Shown piece after piece: positions 49,279 through 61,571 of a stretch of DNA of 64,000 nucleotides; the stretch's first letter is position 1; the number at the start of each line of letters is the position of its first letter. Source of the DNA: Rhopalosiphum padi. Its lineage: Eukaryota; Arthropoda; Insecta; Hemiptera; Aphididae. The notes beneath the pieces were generated by a model. That model saw nothing but the letters and a program-made list of their open reading frames with translations. It did not search any database and was not told the DNA's origin. Both the position numbers and the translations under genes were made by a program. The stretch spans positions 15,410,581-15,474,580 of the forward strand of contig NC_083597.1 in assembly GCF_020882245.1 (NCBI RefSeq). Direction: 5' to 3'.

Positions 49279-52200
49279 CTATAAAATATTATTATTGACA
49301 CACGTCACACGAGGAAAATTTTTAAATTATGCATATGAGTAATTAATACTGATTGCTGTCAAAATTTGGTAAATGTTACCTATCCGACACCTGTATACAC
49401 CTATATAGTTCCCTTTAATTAAGCGACTTATATGATATTATTTACCTATCATTAATATAGTTTTAATAATAAAATAATATTAAAAATATATATTTTGTTG
49501 CCTCGAATTGAGCGTTAGTACATTCCTCAATGCATATCAGCGGGGAGAGCGGATTTTCAGTACATAAATAATATAAGACAACTATATTTCTATAACTTGA
49601 TGATAATAGAAAAATGTTGAAAGATTATTATTTTCAAAATTACTATAACATAATACTCACCGATACTATACATAAATATTAAAATATAAAATATTAATCA
49701 ATAATAATTTTATTAATGTATAGAGTAACAATTTAATAAATCTTTAAATTAAATATAGATATCTAAAATATAAAAGTTATACGTAATTTATATATTCAGT
49801 TTTATAGTTAATAAGTTTATCAAAATTAAAAATTTATAATTACTTATCATAAATTCATATTATTAGTATGCGATTACACAGAAGTAGACTTTTATTATTT
49901 ACTTTGAATTTTTTTATATATTCTAATAGTTGCTTGGTTATATTTATATACGTAATTATTGTTTATTAATATTTGATTTAAAATTATTTAGTTTAATAAC
50001 CTAAGTTAATTTACTACTTTTTTGAAATGAGTAATATTCAAAAGACAAAGAATGGATTTATTCTATGCACTCAAATTATTGGTACTTACTATTTCTTAGT
50101 TTATATAATATAAATTATATGTTAAGATATGAACACAAAAGTTGCCACTTTTTTTCCATTATTTTATATCTGTCTATTTACAAAGAATGCATGTAAAACA
50201 TTGTGTTTATAATCATTTAACGCTGATTTTTCATAAGAATAATGAATATAAGTTTATCACTGAGAATATTTGAAAAATCAATGAATCGAATTATTCATTA
50301 AATATTCTATGTATTTAGTTTACGAAATTATTATATATAGTTAATAATTATCTATAACTACTTAACTAAGAACAAGCATGTATTTTTATTTTATTATCTA
50401 AATATTTAGTTTATTTAACACGTCATTACAAATCTTAATGATATTATGATATTTTAAAGATAAACCAAATCAATTAAAGTCAAAAAAACGAATCGATGAA
50501 AAAAAAAATGTCCGGATAGCAATTCAAAATAAACTTGGTCCTGTGAGACACACACAACAGATTCAGGCGAATACGCACAAATATATTTTAGGTGCTTTTG
50601 TCAAGTATGTGATAGATGTTAAATAAAATTAAACAGTAATAAAATCAAGTTTTCAGAAATGGGTTCAGAACTGAAAGAAAAGTATTTTGAACCCAAACGT
50701 CAAAAATTTAACCAAATATTTAAACAAAAAACAGAAATTATAATGGAAAAAATGAATTATCAACTCGAGAAAGATTCAGCGTTTATACGAGCTGAATACA
50801 ATGACAAACTGTTAGAGGTTACCAAATATCACATGAATAAGTTTAACGTAAGTATGGAAATGAATATATCCTGAAAAATACATCCTTATTTCTGTAGGTA
50901 TTTAATGCGTTGGAGTATAACACAGAAATATATAACTATAAAAATTATTGATAAATATTTGTTTACGATTTGAATACTTTTTAAATTAAATGTTCGATTT
51001 AAAGAACGTTTACACATATTTTAAATTAAATAATGTTAAACTTCAAGTTAGTGATAAGTTCTTAAACTTTTCGAAAAATGATTTAAAACAATTTAAACGG
51101 TTGTTTGCTATTCATTGAGTAATAACATTTTACTTTAACTACTCGTTTATTATGTAAGGTGTAACATATTTAATTTTTAATCTATTAGTTTATGCGTGTT
51201 ATTTCAACACAATCGTTTATTTCATAGATTGAAAGTTGCTTTGATAAAATAACTAGTTTCAGCAAAACGATGTACAACTACTATAAATAATAATAATATG
51301 TATACCTATGTATATATATATATAGCGATAACTTTAAACTGACAATAATAATACTAATAATAATATAGTAGGTAAGGACATATTATTTTTGAACTTTCTT
51401 TTTTAGAACATTATTATTTATTATTATACATTAATCACAATTATTGTGTTTTTAAAACACAAATATTCTCATATTTTGACTTAACAATACCATTAACTAA
51501 GTTAATAAATAGTGAGGTACATATATTTTAATTCATAAGCCTGAACAATTTAAAATTATATTTTTTTGTAAATCATACATGATACCATATTAACCATATT
51601 ATTGAGTATTATTCAACTCATTTTCATTCCAATATCAATTTTTTTTTTTTATCTATTTCAGAAGATATTTTTAAAACCATTAGTAATATCAAAATGTATT
51701 CACAACTTTAGTAGGAAAAGTATGTTTTAATTATTTATTAAGACTTAAGATGCTTTTTTAATAAACGTTTACCACTGCGTGACCCCGAATTATAATGTAT
51801 ATAGTACCAAATAATTATTTTAAATTATTGAGTAATGAGTATATAGATAGTTTCAAAAAGAGTGTAGTGTACACCTATTTGTAAAAACAACAGCATCATC
51901 AATACTAAATTAACTGGAGACGTGGAGAAGAAATCGTATACATTAAAAAAGCTATTTCTTATTTTATGTATGTGGGTGTTTTCCGATTTTATTCTAAAAG
52001 GTATTTTTTACTTTTGACCATCAAAGTTAAGTTAATTTTTTAGATCAAATTTTCTACTAGAATCTGCACATTAAGTTTATGATTTAAAATATTTTATTGC
52101 TCCAAAAGTGCCTGTTAGACATACAAAAAAAAAACAGTTTTGCAAGACTCCGTTCAGACCTAAAATAGTACAACAGTTTGTATAGAATATATATTGATAG

Positions 52201-55200
52201 CTTAAATTTAAATACTATTAATTATAATATTATAATAGGTTTTTATTTATATTACAGTTAAACCAAAGGATTTTGGATTTTGTCTTATCCTAAATATTTG
52301 TACATACACATACTCCTTACCTAAATAAAAATAAATATTACTTCATAAATGCAATCTATTTGTAGTAGTTCGTACATAATATTAAAATTAAATGATGATA
52401 AATAATATTGACATAGTTTAAATCTCGCTACCACACATTGCCATTGATAGTGCTCTTAAAGTCTTAGCCCGGTGATATTAATATCTCAGACGCGTAAGCT
52501 TGCGGTTCCTGTTTGATAATTTCTTTGGATTTAATCAGTGATGCATTGTACAAAATTAACAGCATATATTTATTAGAATACAATTCGTATTTTAATAATA
52601 ATTGTATTATACAGTTACATTTAGACATTCAGTAGAAATCCGATAAAAAAAATTAAAACATTTTCCCAAATTGTTAATAATTTTTAAAAACATTTAATAT
52701 ATCTATATATTATGTATATTACACGATAAAATTATTCTCTGTTCTCACAAATGTGTAATCATAATCTTGCTATAATTATCTAACTTTGTTTTAAAAATGA
52801 CATTTTTTGATCTTAAATTGATATTTATTATTACTAAATTGTGCTATGTATAATATAAGAGTATAATTTTTTATTTTTTATTTGCTAGCACAATTCATCA
52901 TTTCAGCATCCTAATATAAATCAAGTCATTAATATTATTATCCACACTTTTAGATTCGTATAAATAAAAAAATAAAACATGAATTAAAATTGGTTCGGAT
53001 ATAATTAGTTATTACTTTAAAATATCAATTTCACACAAATCTTAGTTTAAGCCAATGAACGATTATTATTTATTAACCAGATTATTAACTAGTAATTGGT
53101 ATAAATGGTATAATATAATATAAATTCGTTGATTATGAATTCTACTTATTCTAGTAATATTAATTAATTAAAGTAATTATATTATAAAAATAAAAATTAC
53201 ACATTAATAATGTGTTTTAAACTTTGCAGTAATGCTACTGGACACTTTATTCACTTAGCATAATGTGTTTAATTGTTCTTCTATTCTTTTATTCTTTTAT
53301 TATATATAAATTTAAAAAAAAATGGTATATTTTATAACGTTACATTATAATGAATGATAATATGATATAAATAACCTAAACAGTATCGATTTAAGATATA
53401 AATATTTTTTACATAATTATCTAAGTAAGGATTAAAATGAATATTTTAATACTATAGTATAAATGTATAATAAATAAAAATATATAATAATATAAAGATA
53501 AAATACCTAAAATACAATAGAATTTAATTGATTTTTTCAATTTTTGGTTTTGAATGTATTCAAAAATAAATAGGCATATTTCTTAGTTATTTTACGTTTA
53601 TTAATTAATAACAGTAAAACTTAGAGACATAACAATTTTAATAAGCCTTCCATTACCGAAAGAAGATTGATTCAGAACTTTATTGTCTGCACCCAAAATT
53701 AGAACTTAAACTTAATTTCGAAAAATTAATCGATATAATATAATGCGAATATTATCGATAACATCTACTGAAGAAGGGAATGTCAAAGCACGTATAACAC
53801 CACGCACTTATGTGTGTTTGTACGTGTAAAGATAATATATTGTGTATTTTGCAGAAATGTATTATTTAGCTTCATATAAATTTACTAGACAATTATTATT
53901 TGCTTTGAGTAATTCCTATTAATACAAGAGCCAAACAATAATAATTCGAATTAATGATCAATTTAATAATATACTAAATATATAAAGGGTTATACTATTA
54001 TTTACTGCTTTAACAAAAATAATAAAATCCCTTGTCGCCTTTGTTTTCAAAATTAATAGAATTGTAGAATAATATTTTACTTAATAATATTGTGGACAAT
54101 TGTTCAGTTATGGTCAGTGCTAATTACCTAAAATTTGGTATTCACTATGTATTAACTATACTCTATAGTTACATTATTCAATAGTCCAAAGATTACTATT
54201 TTTGTATAGAAATATAGATATAGTAATATAATATATTGCTAATATAGTAGATCATATCATATTTTAATCATTGTTTATATTTTGTATAACTATTGCATAT
54301 ATTGTAATAATTAAATTTGAAAATAAAAAAAAATTTAGCGTACTAGCCTCCGATTCTCATATAACAATTATACCCAAAATGATTTTCTAAAATTGTATAC
54401 TTTTAAAAAAAAATTGAAAACTTATTAGTAATATTATAATTTATAATAAATTATTAGTATAGTTGAACTGTATTAACTATATTTAAGAATGTTTGTAGGA
54501 AGCTTTATCAGCTTTTACGATGGACTTAAACAATAAATGTGATTTAAAACAAAAACAATATAAAATCGAAGCTAAGAAAAAGATGTTTACAAGTATTCAA
54601 AAATCGTTAAAGTCGAGGGAAAATTATTTAAAACAGGAATTTGGATATTTTAAAGAACAGAATTTAGCGGATTTCAAAGAATACTATCGACGACTAATTT
54701 TGTCTTATCGTCTGCAATTCGAAAAAAAAGTAGATGATATGGAAAAAAAACATAGTGCAAAATATGAAAATACAAAACAATCATATGTACATAAATATAA
54801 AAAAATGTTCAATCTAGAGAAAAAGAGACTAGAAGAAAAATTATTGTTAGAAAAACTAAGCTTATTGTCTGTTTCTGACATAGAAAATGTCAAAGAATCA
54901 GAACCATACATAAAAGCAAATATCAAAAAAAACTTAAAATGTTAAAATGTTGAATGAGAATATAAATATTTCAAGTAATGTAGTTTTAAAATAAAAACTG
55001 TTAAACATTACGTGAATTTATTAGAAAAAACCGTAATAACCAAAAATAGCAAATTTTTTTCAAAATTCTTATGGAGGTAGAGTATTATAAAGATGAATCC
55101 AAGACTCCTCCTACAGAATCCTCTTAAATTTAATTTAAAATAATAAAAGATAAACAAAGTAAAATAACAACGTATCTGTTTACAAATTCATTGGTTCTAT

Positions 55201-55684
55201 TTTAAAATAAATATAACCATATAAGTATACAATTATTTAATTATTTTTGAGTAATTTCATAATCTAAAATAATTGAATTACAATAATGTACTGTAAAAAT
55301 TATTTTTGGTATTATAAAAAATATTAATAGACTTTAATTTTTAATAAAAATGTAGAAAAAAACAAGATCATTTATTAAGTTACATAGACCTCGGCAATAT
55401 ATATATTGGTATTTTATTATTTAAATTTTGAAAAATAAGCGAACAATAAATCATATAGCATTTAAAAAATACTTAATTGAATATAAGTATATTAAAATTT
55501 TAATTATCTGTTTAAAAAAATTGATCAGCGAGATAATCGTATGGGTCATTACCCGACTAAATAACAATAAATAAACAAATTAAATACCAAATGCCTTACG
55601 CTCGTTTCAGAAATTTAAAAATGCTACACATTATACTATAATAGTTATTAAAATATGCAACTCACTTATTTTGAGAAAAATCAT
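48524..55684 (-). CDS. Secreted proline/threonine-rich protein, 257 residues (255 with the alternative first exon)
   Basis: The main exon (49278-48524) joins in phase to a first exon at 55684-55666, giving MIFLKIICVLAIIIATVI, a textbook signal peptide with cleavage after LTTA at about residue 23. The mature protein is rich in Pro, Thr, Gln and Phe. It has a His/Tyr cluster (HHHVFYYYFYLP, about residues 107-118), two cysteines (141 and 152), a Pro/Thr tract (154-188) that could be O-glycosylated, and a C-terminal IQPNFILANYLLPPDK. A second possible first exon, 49673-49661, gives MYSIV and also keeps the frame. I recognise no domain; composition suggests an extracellular or cuticle-associated protein (inference). 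The distal first exon is preferred because it has a well-spaced TATA and initiator. Confidence 0.82.
48780..48835. repeat. GGT/GGC-type low-complexity tract inside the coding exon
   Basis: Near-perfect GGTGGTGGT runs on the plus strand encode the Pro tract of the minus-strand protein. Such a tract is prone to length change. Confidence 0.75.
49661..49673 (-). CDS. Alternative proximal first exon (coding part) of the Pro/Thr-rich gene
   Basis: ATGTATAGTATCG|GTGAGT supplies M-Y-S-I plus one base; joined to the main exon it gives MYSIVCVLAIIIATVITL, also a good signal peptide. No AG acceptor lies within about 65 bases upstream, so it would have to be a true first exon with its own promoter, which I cannot see clearly. 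Confidence 0.45.
50659..50847 (+). CDS. Exon 1 (coding part) of the coiled-coil gene
   Basis: Codes residues 1-63, ending HMNKFN. The donor is AAC|GTAAGTATG. The frame would close eight codons into the intron. Confidence 0.75.
50659..54945 (+). CDS. Lysine-rich coiled-coil protein, 211 residues, 2 exons, nested
   Basis: Joining 50659-50847 and 54499-54945 gives 211 residues. It starts MGSELKEKYFEPKRQKFNQI and ends IKANIKKNLKC. Almost the whole length is charged and helical-looking, rich in Lys, Glu and Gln, with few Pro and Gly and with heptad-like Leu/Ile/Phe spacing (for example KKRLEEKLLLEKLSLL at about residues 164-179). There is no signal peptide or membrane segment, so it is probably intracellular, unlike its neighbours. 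Splice sites are TTTAAC|GTAAGT and TTTGTAG|GAAGCT, phase 0. An acceptor-like TTTTCAG two bases before the ATG suggests an upstream leader exon. I recognise no family. Two in-phase exons with good splice sites argue against chance. Confidence 0.75.
50848..54498 (+). other. Intron of the coiled-coil gene
   Basis: 3.65 kb, AT-rich, with no further exon recognised in phase; an additional small exon cannot be excluded. Confidence 0.6.
54499..54945 (+). CDS. Exon 2 of the coiled-coil gene
   Basis: Codes residues 64-211, starting EALSAFTMDLNNKCDLKQKQ, with the stop TAA at 54943-54945. A long uninterrupted Lys/Glu-rich frame. Confidence 0.8.
   Translation, partial: EALSAFTMDLNNKCDLKQKQYKIEAKKKMFTSIQKSLKSRENYLKQEFGYFKEQNLADFKEYYRRLILSYRLQFEKKVDDMEKKHSAKYENTKQSYVHKYKKMFNLEKKRLEEKLLLEKLSLLSVSDIENVKESEPYIKANIKKNLKC
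54990..54995 (+). terminator. Poly(A) signal of the coiled-coil gene
   Basis: AATAAA 44 bases after the stop codon. Confidence 0.6.
55666..55684 (-). CDS. Distal first exon (coding part) of the Pro/Thr-rich gene
   Basis: ATGATTTTTCTCAAAATAA|GTGAGT codes MIFLKI plus one base, matching the phase needed by the main exon 6.4 kb away. The leader begins near 55760. A nine-codon upstream frame (MQMVLDSTL) ends in a TGA that overlaps this ATG as ATGA. Confidence 0.65.
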
Positions 55685-55756
55685 AGTGTTGAATCCAAAA
55701 CCATCTGCATGCAATCCTCGTTGTTCTTGGCAGAACAGCTGTAGAAGCTCCTCTGA

Positions 55757-55788
55757 AACTGAACTCGTTGTGCAAACCACTTTTTATA
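55757..55788 (-). promoter_or_regulatory. Core promoter of the Pro/Thr-rich gene
   Basis: On the minus strand TATAAAAAG (55788-55780) is followed by TCAGTT (55762-55757), whose A lies 28 bases from the first T of the TATA box. This is ideal arthropod TATA-initiator spacing, and a short exon with an ATG and a GTGAGT donor follows. Confidence 0.65.
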
Positions 55789-55789
55789 C

Positions 55790-58700
55790 TAATCATATTG
55801 ATACAATACTTAGAAAAACCATATAAAATAAAAACTTCTTTTGTTATGCAAACCACCGCTCATCATTACAGTTCGTGATCCAAATATCGGTCCTATAGTG
55901 TTGTTTTTTACACTAGTCCGGTTTTAAGGAGAAACTTGCGCTAACATCGTTAATGGACACTCAAATATGATTTTACGTGATTAATTACTTATTCAATGAG
56001 CAACGTTACTATAAACTTTCAGTGCACGATTTCTTGAAATAATATAATTATTAATTTATACATAACAAAATATATGACATTTCTAAAAATATAAAATAAA
56101 CTATACTCCGGTAGTAAACAAAAACAATACGTGCAGCCTCTTATTATACATCAATGCTTGCATATTAATAATTTTCAATTAGAACGTTCGAGGAAACATG
56201 TTTCTTTATGTAACGTCATAAATTCCCTTATTTCATGATACAATTATTTCGATGACAAAACCGTTAAAAAAATGTCAACTGGCACACCTAATCGTTACAC
56301 ATAGATTTTTACCGAATTTTATTTAATTTAATAAAACTTTTATTATATAATTCAACAACAATTACTATAATATAAATGTCTTTTTGGTTGGCATTTTATT
56401 TTAAACTGAAAAGTAAGTTTCAATAATATGTATGTGAAAAAAATAAAAATATTAATTTTTCAACGTGATAGAATTTATAGACAAATTTATTTGTTGAATA
56501 AATTTTTAAAGATATTTAGGTATTGAATATATAAAATGAATAAATTTAAAATGAACGTTATATTCTAAATAATAATTTAAATAATTGATTAAATTAAATT
56601 AAGTAAAATAATGATGTACTTGAGTATTTGAAACAAATACAATCTAATCAAGAGCTGAATATTGTCAGATCAAGTTTCAAAAATTGGAAACCGTCGTTTT
56701 CAGAATTGTATTATGTGTTACAGACTTATAGAGAATAAAATATATACAAATATGTACCATGTACACAGAAAATAATGGAATTTATATAATGTATGTAAAC
56801 ATAATATTGTATATAATCCATTTGACAAGGCTTTTGATCGGCCGTTGAATACATTGACGTCATTTCAAAATATTTGAATATATAATAAATAGAATTTTTT
56901 CAACGTCGTTATCATTAAAAAAATAAATCGGCATCTAAGTAAACAATAAATAGGACTTAATATTTCTTTAATAACAAAAATATTTATAATATTATGAAGT
57001 TTTTATTCTAAGACTAAAACATGTTATACACTATGTGTCATGAATATATGACAATTTTACATTAAAATTACATTTGGATATGTCAAATCATTTTTGTACA
57101 CTCTGTATATATTATTTTAGCGTATACTGATGACTCAATAACTATGGACGTTATGGCAATATGAGAGGTATTAAAATATATAAGCTAATCACGTTATAAC
57201 AAAAAAAATGTATTTGTATTTCTGCATTTCTATGCAAGTACTAGTTAATATTATAATATTAGCCGTAAGTAATAAGAATTTATGTATATTATTAATTATT
57301 AGTAAAATCTTAACGTACATCACTTTTTAATGGTAGTAAATATACTTTCATTATTTTATCATGCATTGTGTTGTTAAAAAACCACTTATGCGAAAAATTA
57401 AAAATTATACAGAAAAAAAATACTGAAAACATGAATTTTTATATTAACAATTAATTAATAGTCAAAAATAAGACAAAGGGGCATCCCTTAAAAATATAAA
57501 AAACTGTTATTGCTATTTTAAACCAAAGTTTCATTACCTGCTTTAGCTTAAAATTTAAGATTTCTATTGTGAGTGATATAACTTATTGTTGTTTTATTTT
57601 AGTACACTGATTTGTAAAAATTATTACTGAATCATTTCAAAACTAATCATTTTTTCTAATATATCTGTGTATACAGAAACAAAAAAAAAAATTTAAATCC
57701 AAGCACAAAAAATATTATTGCAAAATAAATAGATTCATTGCTACTCTGCTGAGAATTTAAAGTAACATATTAAAATGTACTTTTGATGAACCAAAATAAT
57801 TCAATTCCCATAATAACCAAAAAAAATATATTAATTTTATTAAACTAATAATAAAACCCACTTAACTGCTTATATTTTTTATACTAATACCCATCAAACG
57901 GTAGTTTGATCGATTAACTTAAGTAAAAACGTATTTTTATATAAAATCCTTTACATTCATTTATTTTTATATTCACCATAAATATTTTCATTATTTTAAA
58001 ATTGCATGAAAACTGTAATTTCAACCTTACAATATTTTGCTATGCGACTCTAAAGTGATATAAAACAGGTACGGCGGTAAAAAGGATATTTTATCTTCAC
58101 AACAATGATGACAATCCCCATATTACTTTTCTCAATAAAAGACATAACGGAGCTATAATATGAAAGCTTGCACAATAAAGAAGATCGTATAATATGTACA
58201 ATACTTTGAAAAAACCATAATTTACAATTTTAATTATTTTAGTTCCTCTACATATTATTATGTAGATAATTATAATGTGTTTTCATTGTTTACAACCAAT
58301 GTTTTCTTGTATACTTTGTTATCTAACCTACAGGAGTCGTTTTAATTATATTTTTAAATTTTTAACTTTAATATTGCTTAGAAATGTGTAAAATATTAAA
58401 AAAAAAAAAAAACTAATCTTTTCTTTTTATTAATCCAATTATATAAATACTAAAAATAATGCCATTGATATTTATGAATCAAACAAATGTTTCTGTAAGT
58501 AAACGTGACTTAATGTAAAATTACAAGTTCTTGAAACAGCAACTTGGACAAATATAATAATGCATTCTGTTTATTCCTATTTTTCACTACTTATAATTTT
58601 CTGAAAACAATAATTAAAACATTGCGGCCGTGGTATTATTAAATAAGTTTAATTGTTTTAAAATAAAAACATAAAGCTAATTAAATATGATTGTGCGTAA

Positions 58701-60074
58701 CTTAAATAAGTATAAAAACAAATAGATATTATTAGGCACTTATATTAATAATTATCAATATAATAATATACCCTATTATTTTATATTGTTAAAATTAATT
58801 AAAAACAACCCATTACGTTGTTTTAGATTATTCCTACAAATTACAATAATTAATTTAATTTTCAACCGATTTCTACAGCTTCAACTTTTTATATCCAAAA
58901 AGTATGCAAAAAAAAAAAACTTTTGAAGTTTCGCATAGCTCTATCACAATATAAAATGTTTTATTTTAGTGAGCGTGGAAAAGTATTTTTTTTTTTTAAA
59001 CTCAAATACTAATTATTTAACCGATATTTTAATAAAAGATTAATTTGTTTTATATACATCTTGAGAAAGACAACTGTTTTTTTTTAATATTAATTATTTA
59101 TCAAAATGTATAAAAAAAAAAAAAAATAGTTCACTAAAAATATTTTAAAGTATTAAACATGTTTATTCAAATTCATTATAAGAAATGCTACTAATAAATA
59201 TTAATATTATGATTCGCTGATCAGCATATTATTTAGCTTTTTTTTTCTATAATCATTTACTTATAATTCATTTCAGTAAAACATAATCATCCCAATACTA
59301 CTTATACACACAAAACAATAAGTATTATTATTTTTAGTTTGAAGCAATGAAACAAAATATTAAATTGAAAATCCGATAAAATAAAACTGTTTATTTGGTA
59401 CTAGTAAATTAGATTCTAATATAATTATAGTTATAATAAGATTTAATCATGAACTTATTTATTAATAGTTTTACTAAAAACTTTAATAGTTAACTATTTA
59501 TTAATAGTTTTGAATTATTAATTTCTGATTTTATGGTTATTAAAACAAATTAGTATAAAAAAAATATTTGAATAATTTATTAGAAAATTATGTTTTGAAT
59601 AAAATGATCTGTAAGGATTTACTTCAAAATGACAACATTTTTATTATGCTACCAGCTAAACAAGTAATTTAAATAGTTATCAAAATATGATCGATACTTG
59701 TACATCAATAATATTTTATAATATAACTTAAAACTAGATACTTAAGCAATACGTAAGTAAGTTCTTAAAAAATTAATTTTAAAATACCTCAGAGGTTTTG
59801 TTGTAGAATTATTATTCATGCTTAAATGTTTTATTTAAATCATATTTTTTAAAATATAGATACACTTTCTTAAAATATTTATCATAAATTATTGTATTTC
59901 AAAAAAGTCAAAATGTTACAAATAAAAAAATGTACCTATATCTTATTCATAAAATACAAAATAATAATATTAACAAGAGACGTTTTACTTCTTTTAACTA
60001 TATACTATTATTTACAAAAAAAAAAATAATAATAATGATAATTTAAAATACACTTAATACATAAATAGGCACTT
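55790..60074. other. Intergenic region, no gene recognised
   Basis: 4.3 kb of AT-rich DNA between the distal promoter of the Pro/Thr-rich gene and the 3' end of the Gln-rich gene. Several long A runs; no supported exon or repeat copy. Confidence 0.6.
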
Positions 60075-60080
60075 TTTATT
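60075..60080 (-). terminator. Poly(A) signal of the Gln-rich gene
   Basis: AATAAA on the minus strand, 24 bases after the stop codon. Confidence 0.65.
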
Positions 60081-60103
60081 GCTTTTATATTTTATAGGTA
60101 AGT

Positions 60104-61571
60104 TCAGGATTTCTGTCTTAGCTCTGCTAGTTTTGGCCGATTATCCAGTGCTAATACATAGGTCAGTGGTAACTCATTTCCGGATTGATCGTAATCCACT
60201 CGGTACAAGTGACGGATACCTTGAGCTGCTAGGAACTGACGCTGTTGTTCACTGAGTTCGACGGGCATGGGTACTGGTCTATTTCCGAGGATAAGTCGTT
60301 CGTTGAGTTGTACGGAGGATGGCGATGGAGAAGGCAGTTCAGTACCAGTAACCTGAGTGTTTTGAAGAAGCTGTTTTTGACCAACGGACTTGTCGTTTGC
60401 AGCAGCAATCTGTGCGCTCGTGTCTTGCAACACTTTGAGTTCGGCAGTGCTTAATGCTTTGAGTTCGTGTGGAAATTGCAATAGCTGCAATTGATTTCTG
60501 TCCGGCAAATACTTGGATGTACCAGAACGGTTACCGCTTTTTGGCCTCGTGCTACCTCTCGACTTGGGCAAAGTTGCGACTGTCGTCTCTGGTTGTGTCT
60601 GCTGAAACCTAGACAGGAGCGACGTGAGAAAATTGTCCGGTTCCACTTCGGATGACTGTTGTTGTTGTTGCGGTTGTTGGTCTTGTTGCTGCTGAGGTTT
60701 TTCAGTTCTCACCGTCTGTTGTTGTACTCTACTCGATTTTCGGCCTTCATGTCTAGGCCTTTGATTGGGTTTCTTAGGCCGAGGAATTATTATAACTTGC
60801 TCTTCTTCAACTGGATCCGCAGTAGTAGTTGACGACGTCAAAGGCGTGATGGACGTGGCGCTGGTTGTGGGACCGGAAGTTACCGCTGATACCGTCTGGT
60901 AATAGTTATTCTTTCGCGGAATCTGTACTACTTGCTCGGTATCTTCAATCGCTTTGTACATCTGACCATTTGGCTGGATGTAAACCACGTTTTGAAGTAG
61001 ACGACTATTAAGCTGTACAGGATTTGCAGCAGCCACTGCTGGGTAGTCTATTGTTTGTTGGGTGGCAGGTTCTACTGCGTAGTTTGTTCTGGGCCTCGAG
61101 ACAGATCTTTGACCTTTCGGTCGGTTGACTACTGTTTCCGCTTGTTTAGCCACTGGACCAAATTGGACTTGAGCGTATGAAAACGGTTCATCATTCGAAA
61201 CAGACGCAACGGTTTGTTGTTGTGACACTAAATCTTGTTGTTGAGGAGAAAAATTTTGTTGTTGAGGAGCAAAATTTTGTTGTTGAGAAGCAAAATTTTG
61301 TTGTTGCAGTCCTAAGTTTTGTTGGCGTATTTGCCCATTTTGATCTATAAATTGCAGCGGCTGTAGTGCCTGTTGTTCGGGGATCAGTGAAGGTTGAGTT
61401 TGAAACTGAGTGGGAAGTGGTTGGGCTAAAAACTTCTGTCGAGGTCTAAATAGCGCTGTTTGCTGTTCTACTAATGTCCTCCTCGAATACTCTTCTTGTA
61501 ATCGAATTTGCTCGGCAGTGAATGGCGATTTTGTCGTTGTAGTCGTTGGGGGAAACACATCAGATGGTAAT
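60104..61571 (-). CDS. Last exon of the Gln-rich gene
   Basis: Acceptor TATTTTTAG ends at 61572. The first base completes a Gly codon, then LPSDVFPPTTTTTKSPFTAE. Stop TGA at 60104-60106. Contains the repeats and the C-terminal block. Confidence 0.92.

Larger units (their letters stand above)
49279..55665 (-). other. First intron of the Pro/Thr-rich gene (distal start), containing a nested gene
   Basis: 6.4 kb in the distal-start model, 382 bases (49279-49660) in the proximal-start model. It contains the plus-strand coiled-coil gene (50659-54945). The rest is AT-rich with nothing recognised. Confidence 0.6.

Noticed and set aside
55662..55856. 64-codon minus-strand frame starting MVCITKEVFILYG
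   Set aside because: It crosses the TATA box and initiator of the distal promoter and is better explained as leader and promoter DNA of the Pro/Thr-rich gene.
60245..60454. 69-codon plus-strand frame opposite the Gln-rich exon
   Set aside because: Antisense shadow within a well-supported minus-strand coding exon.
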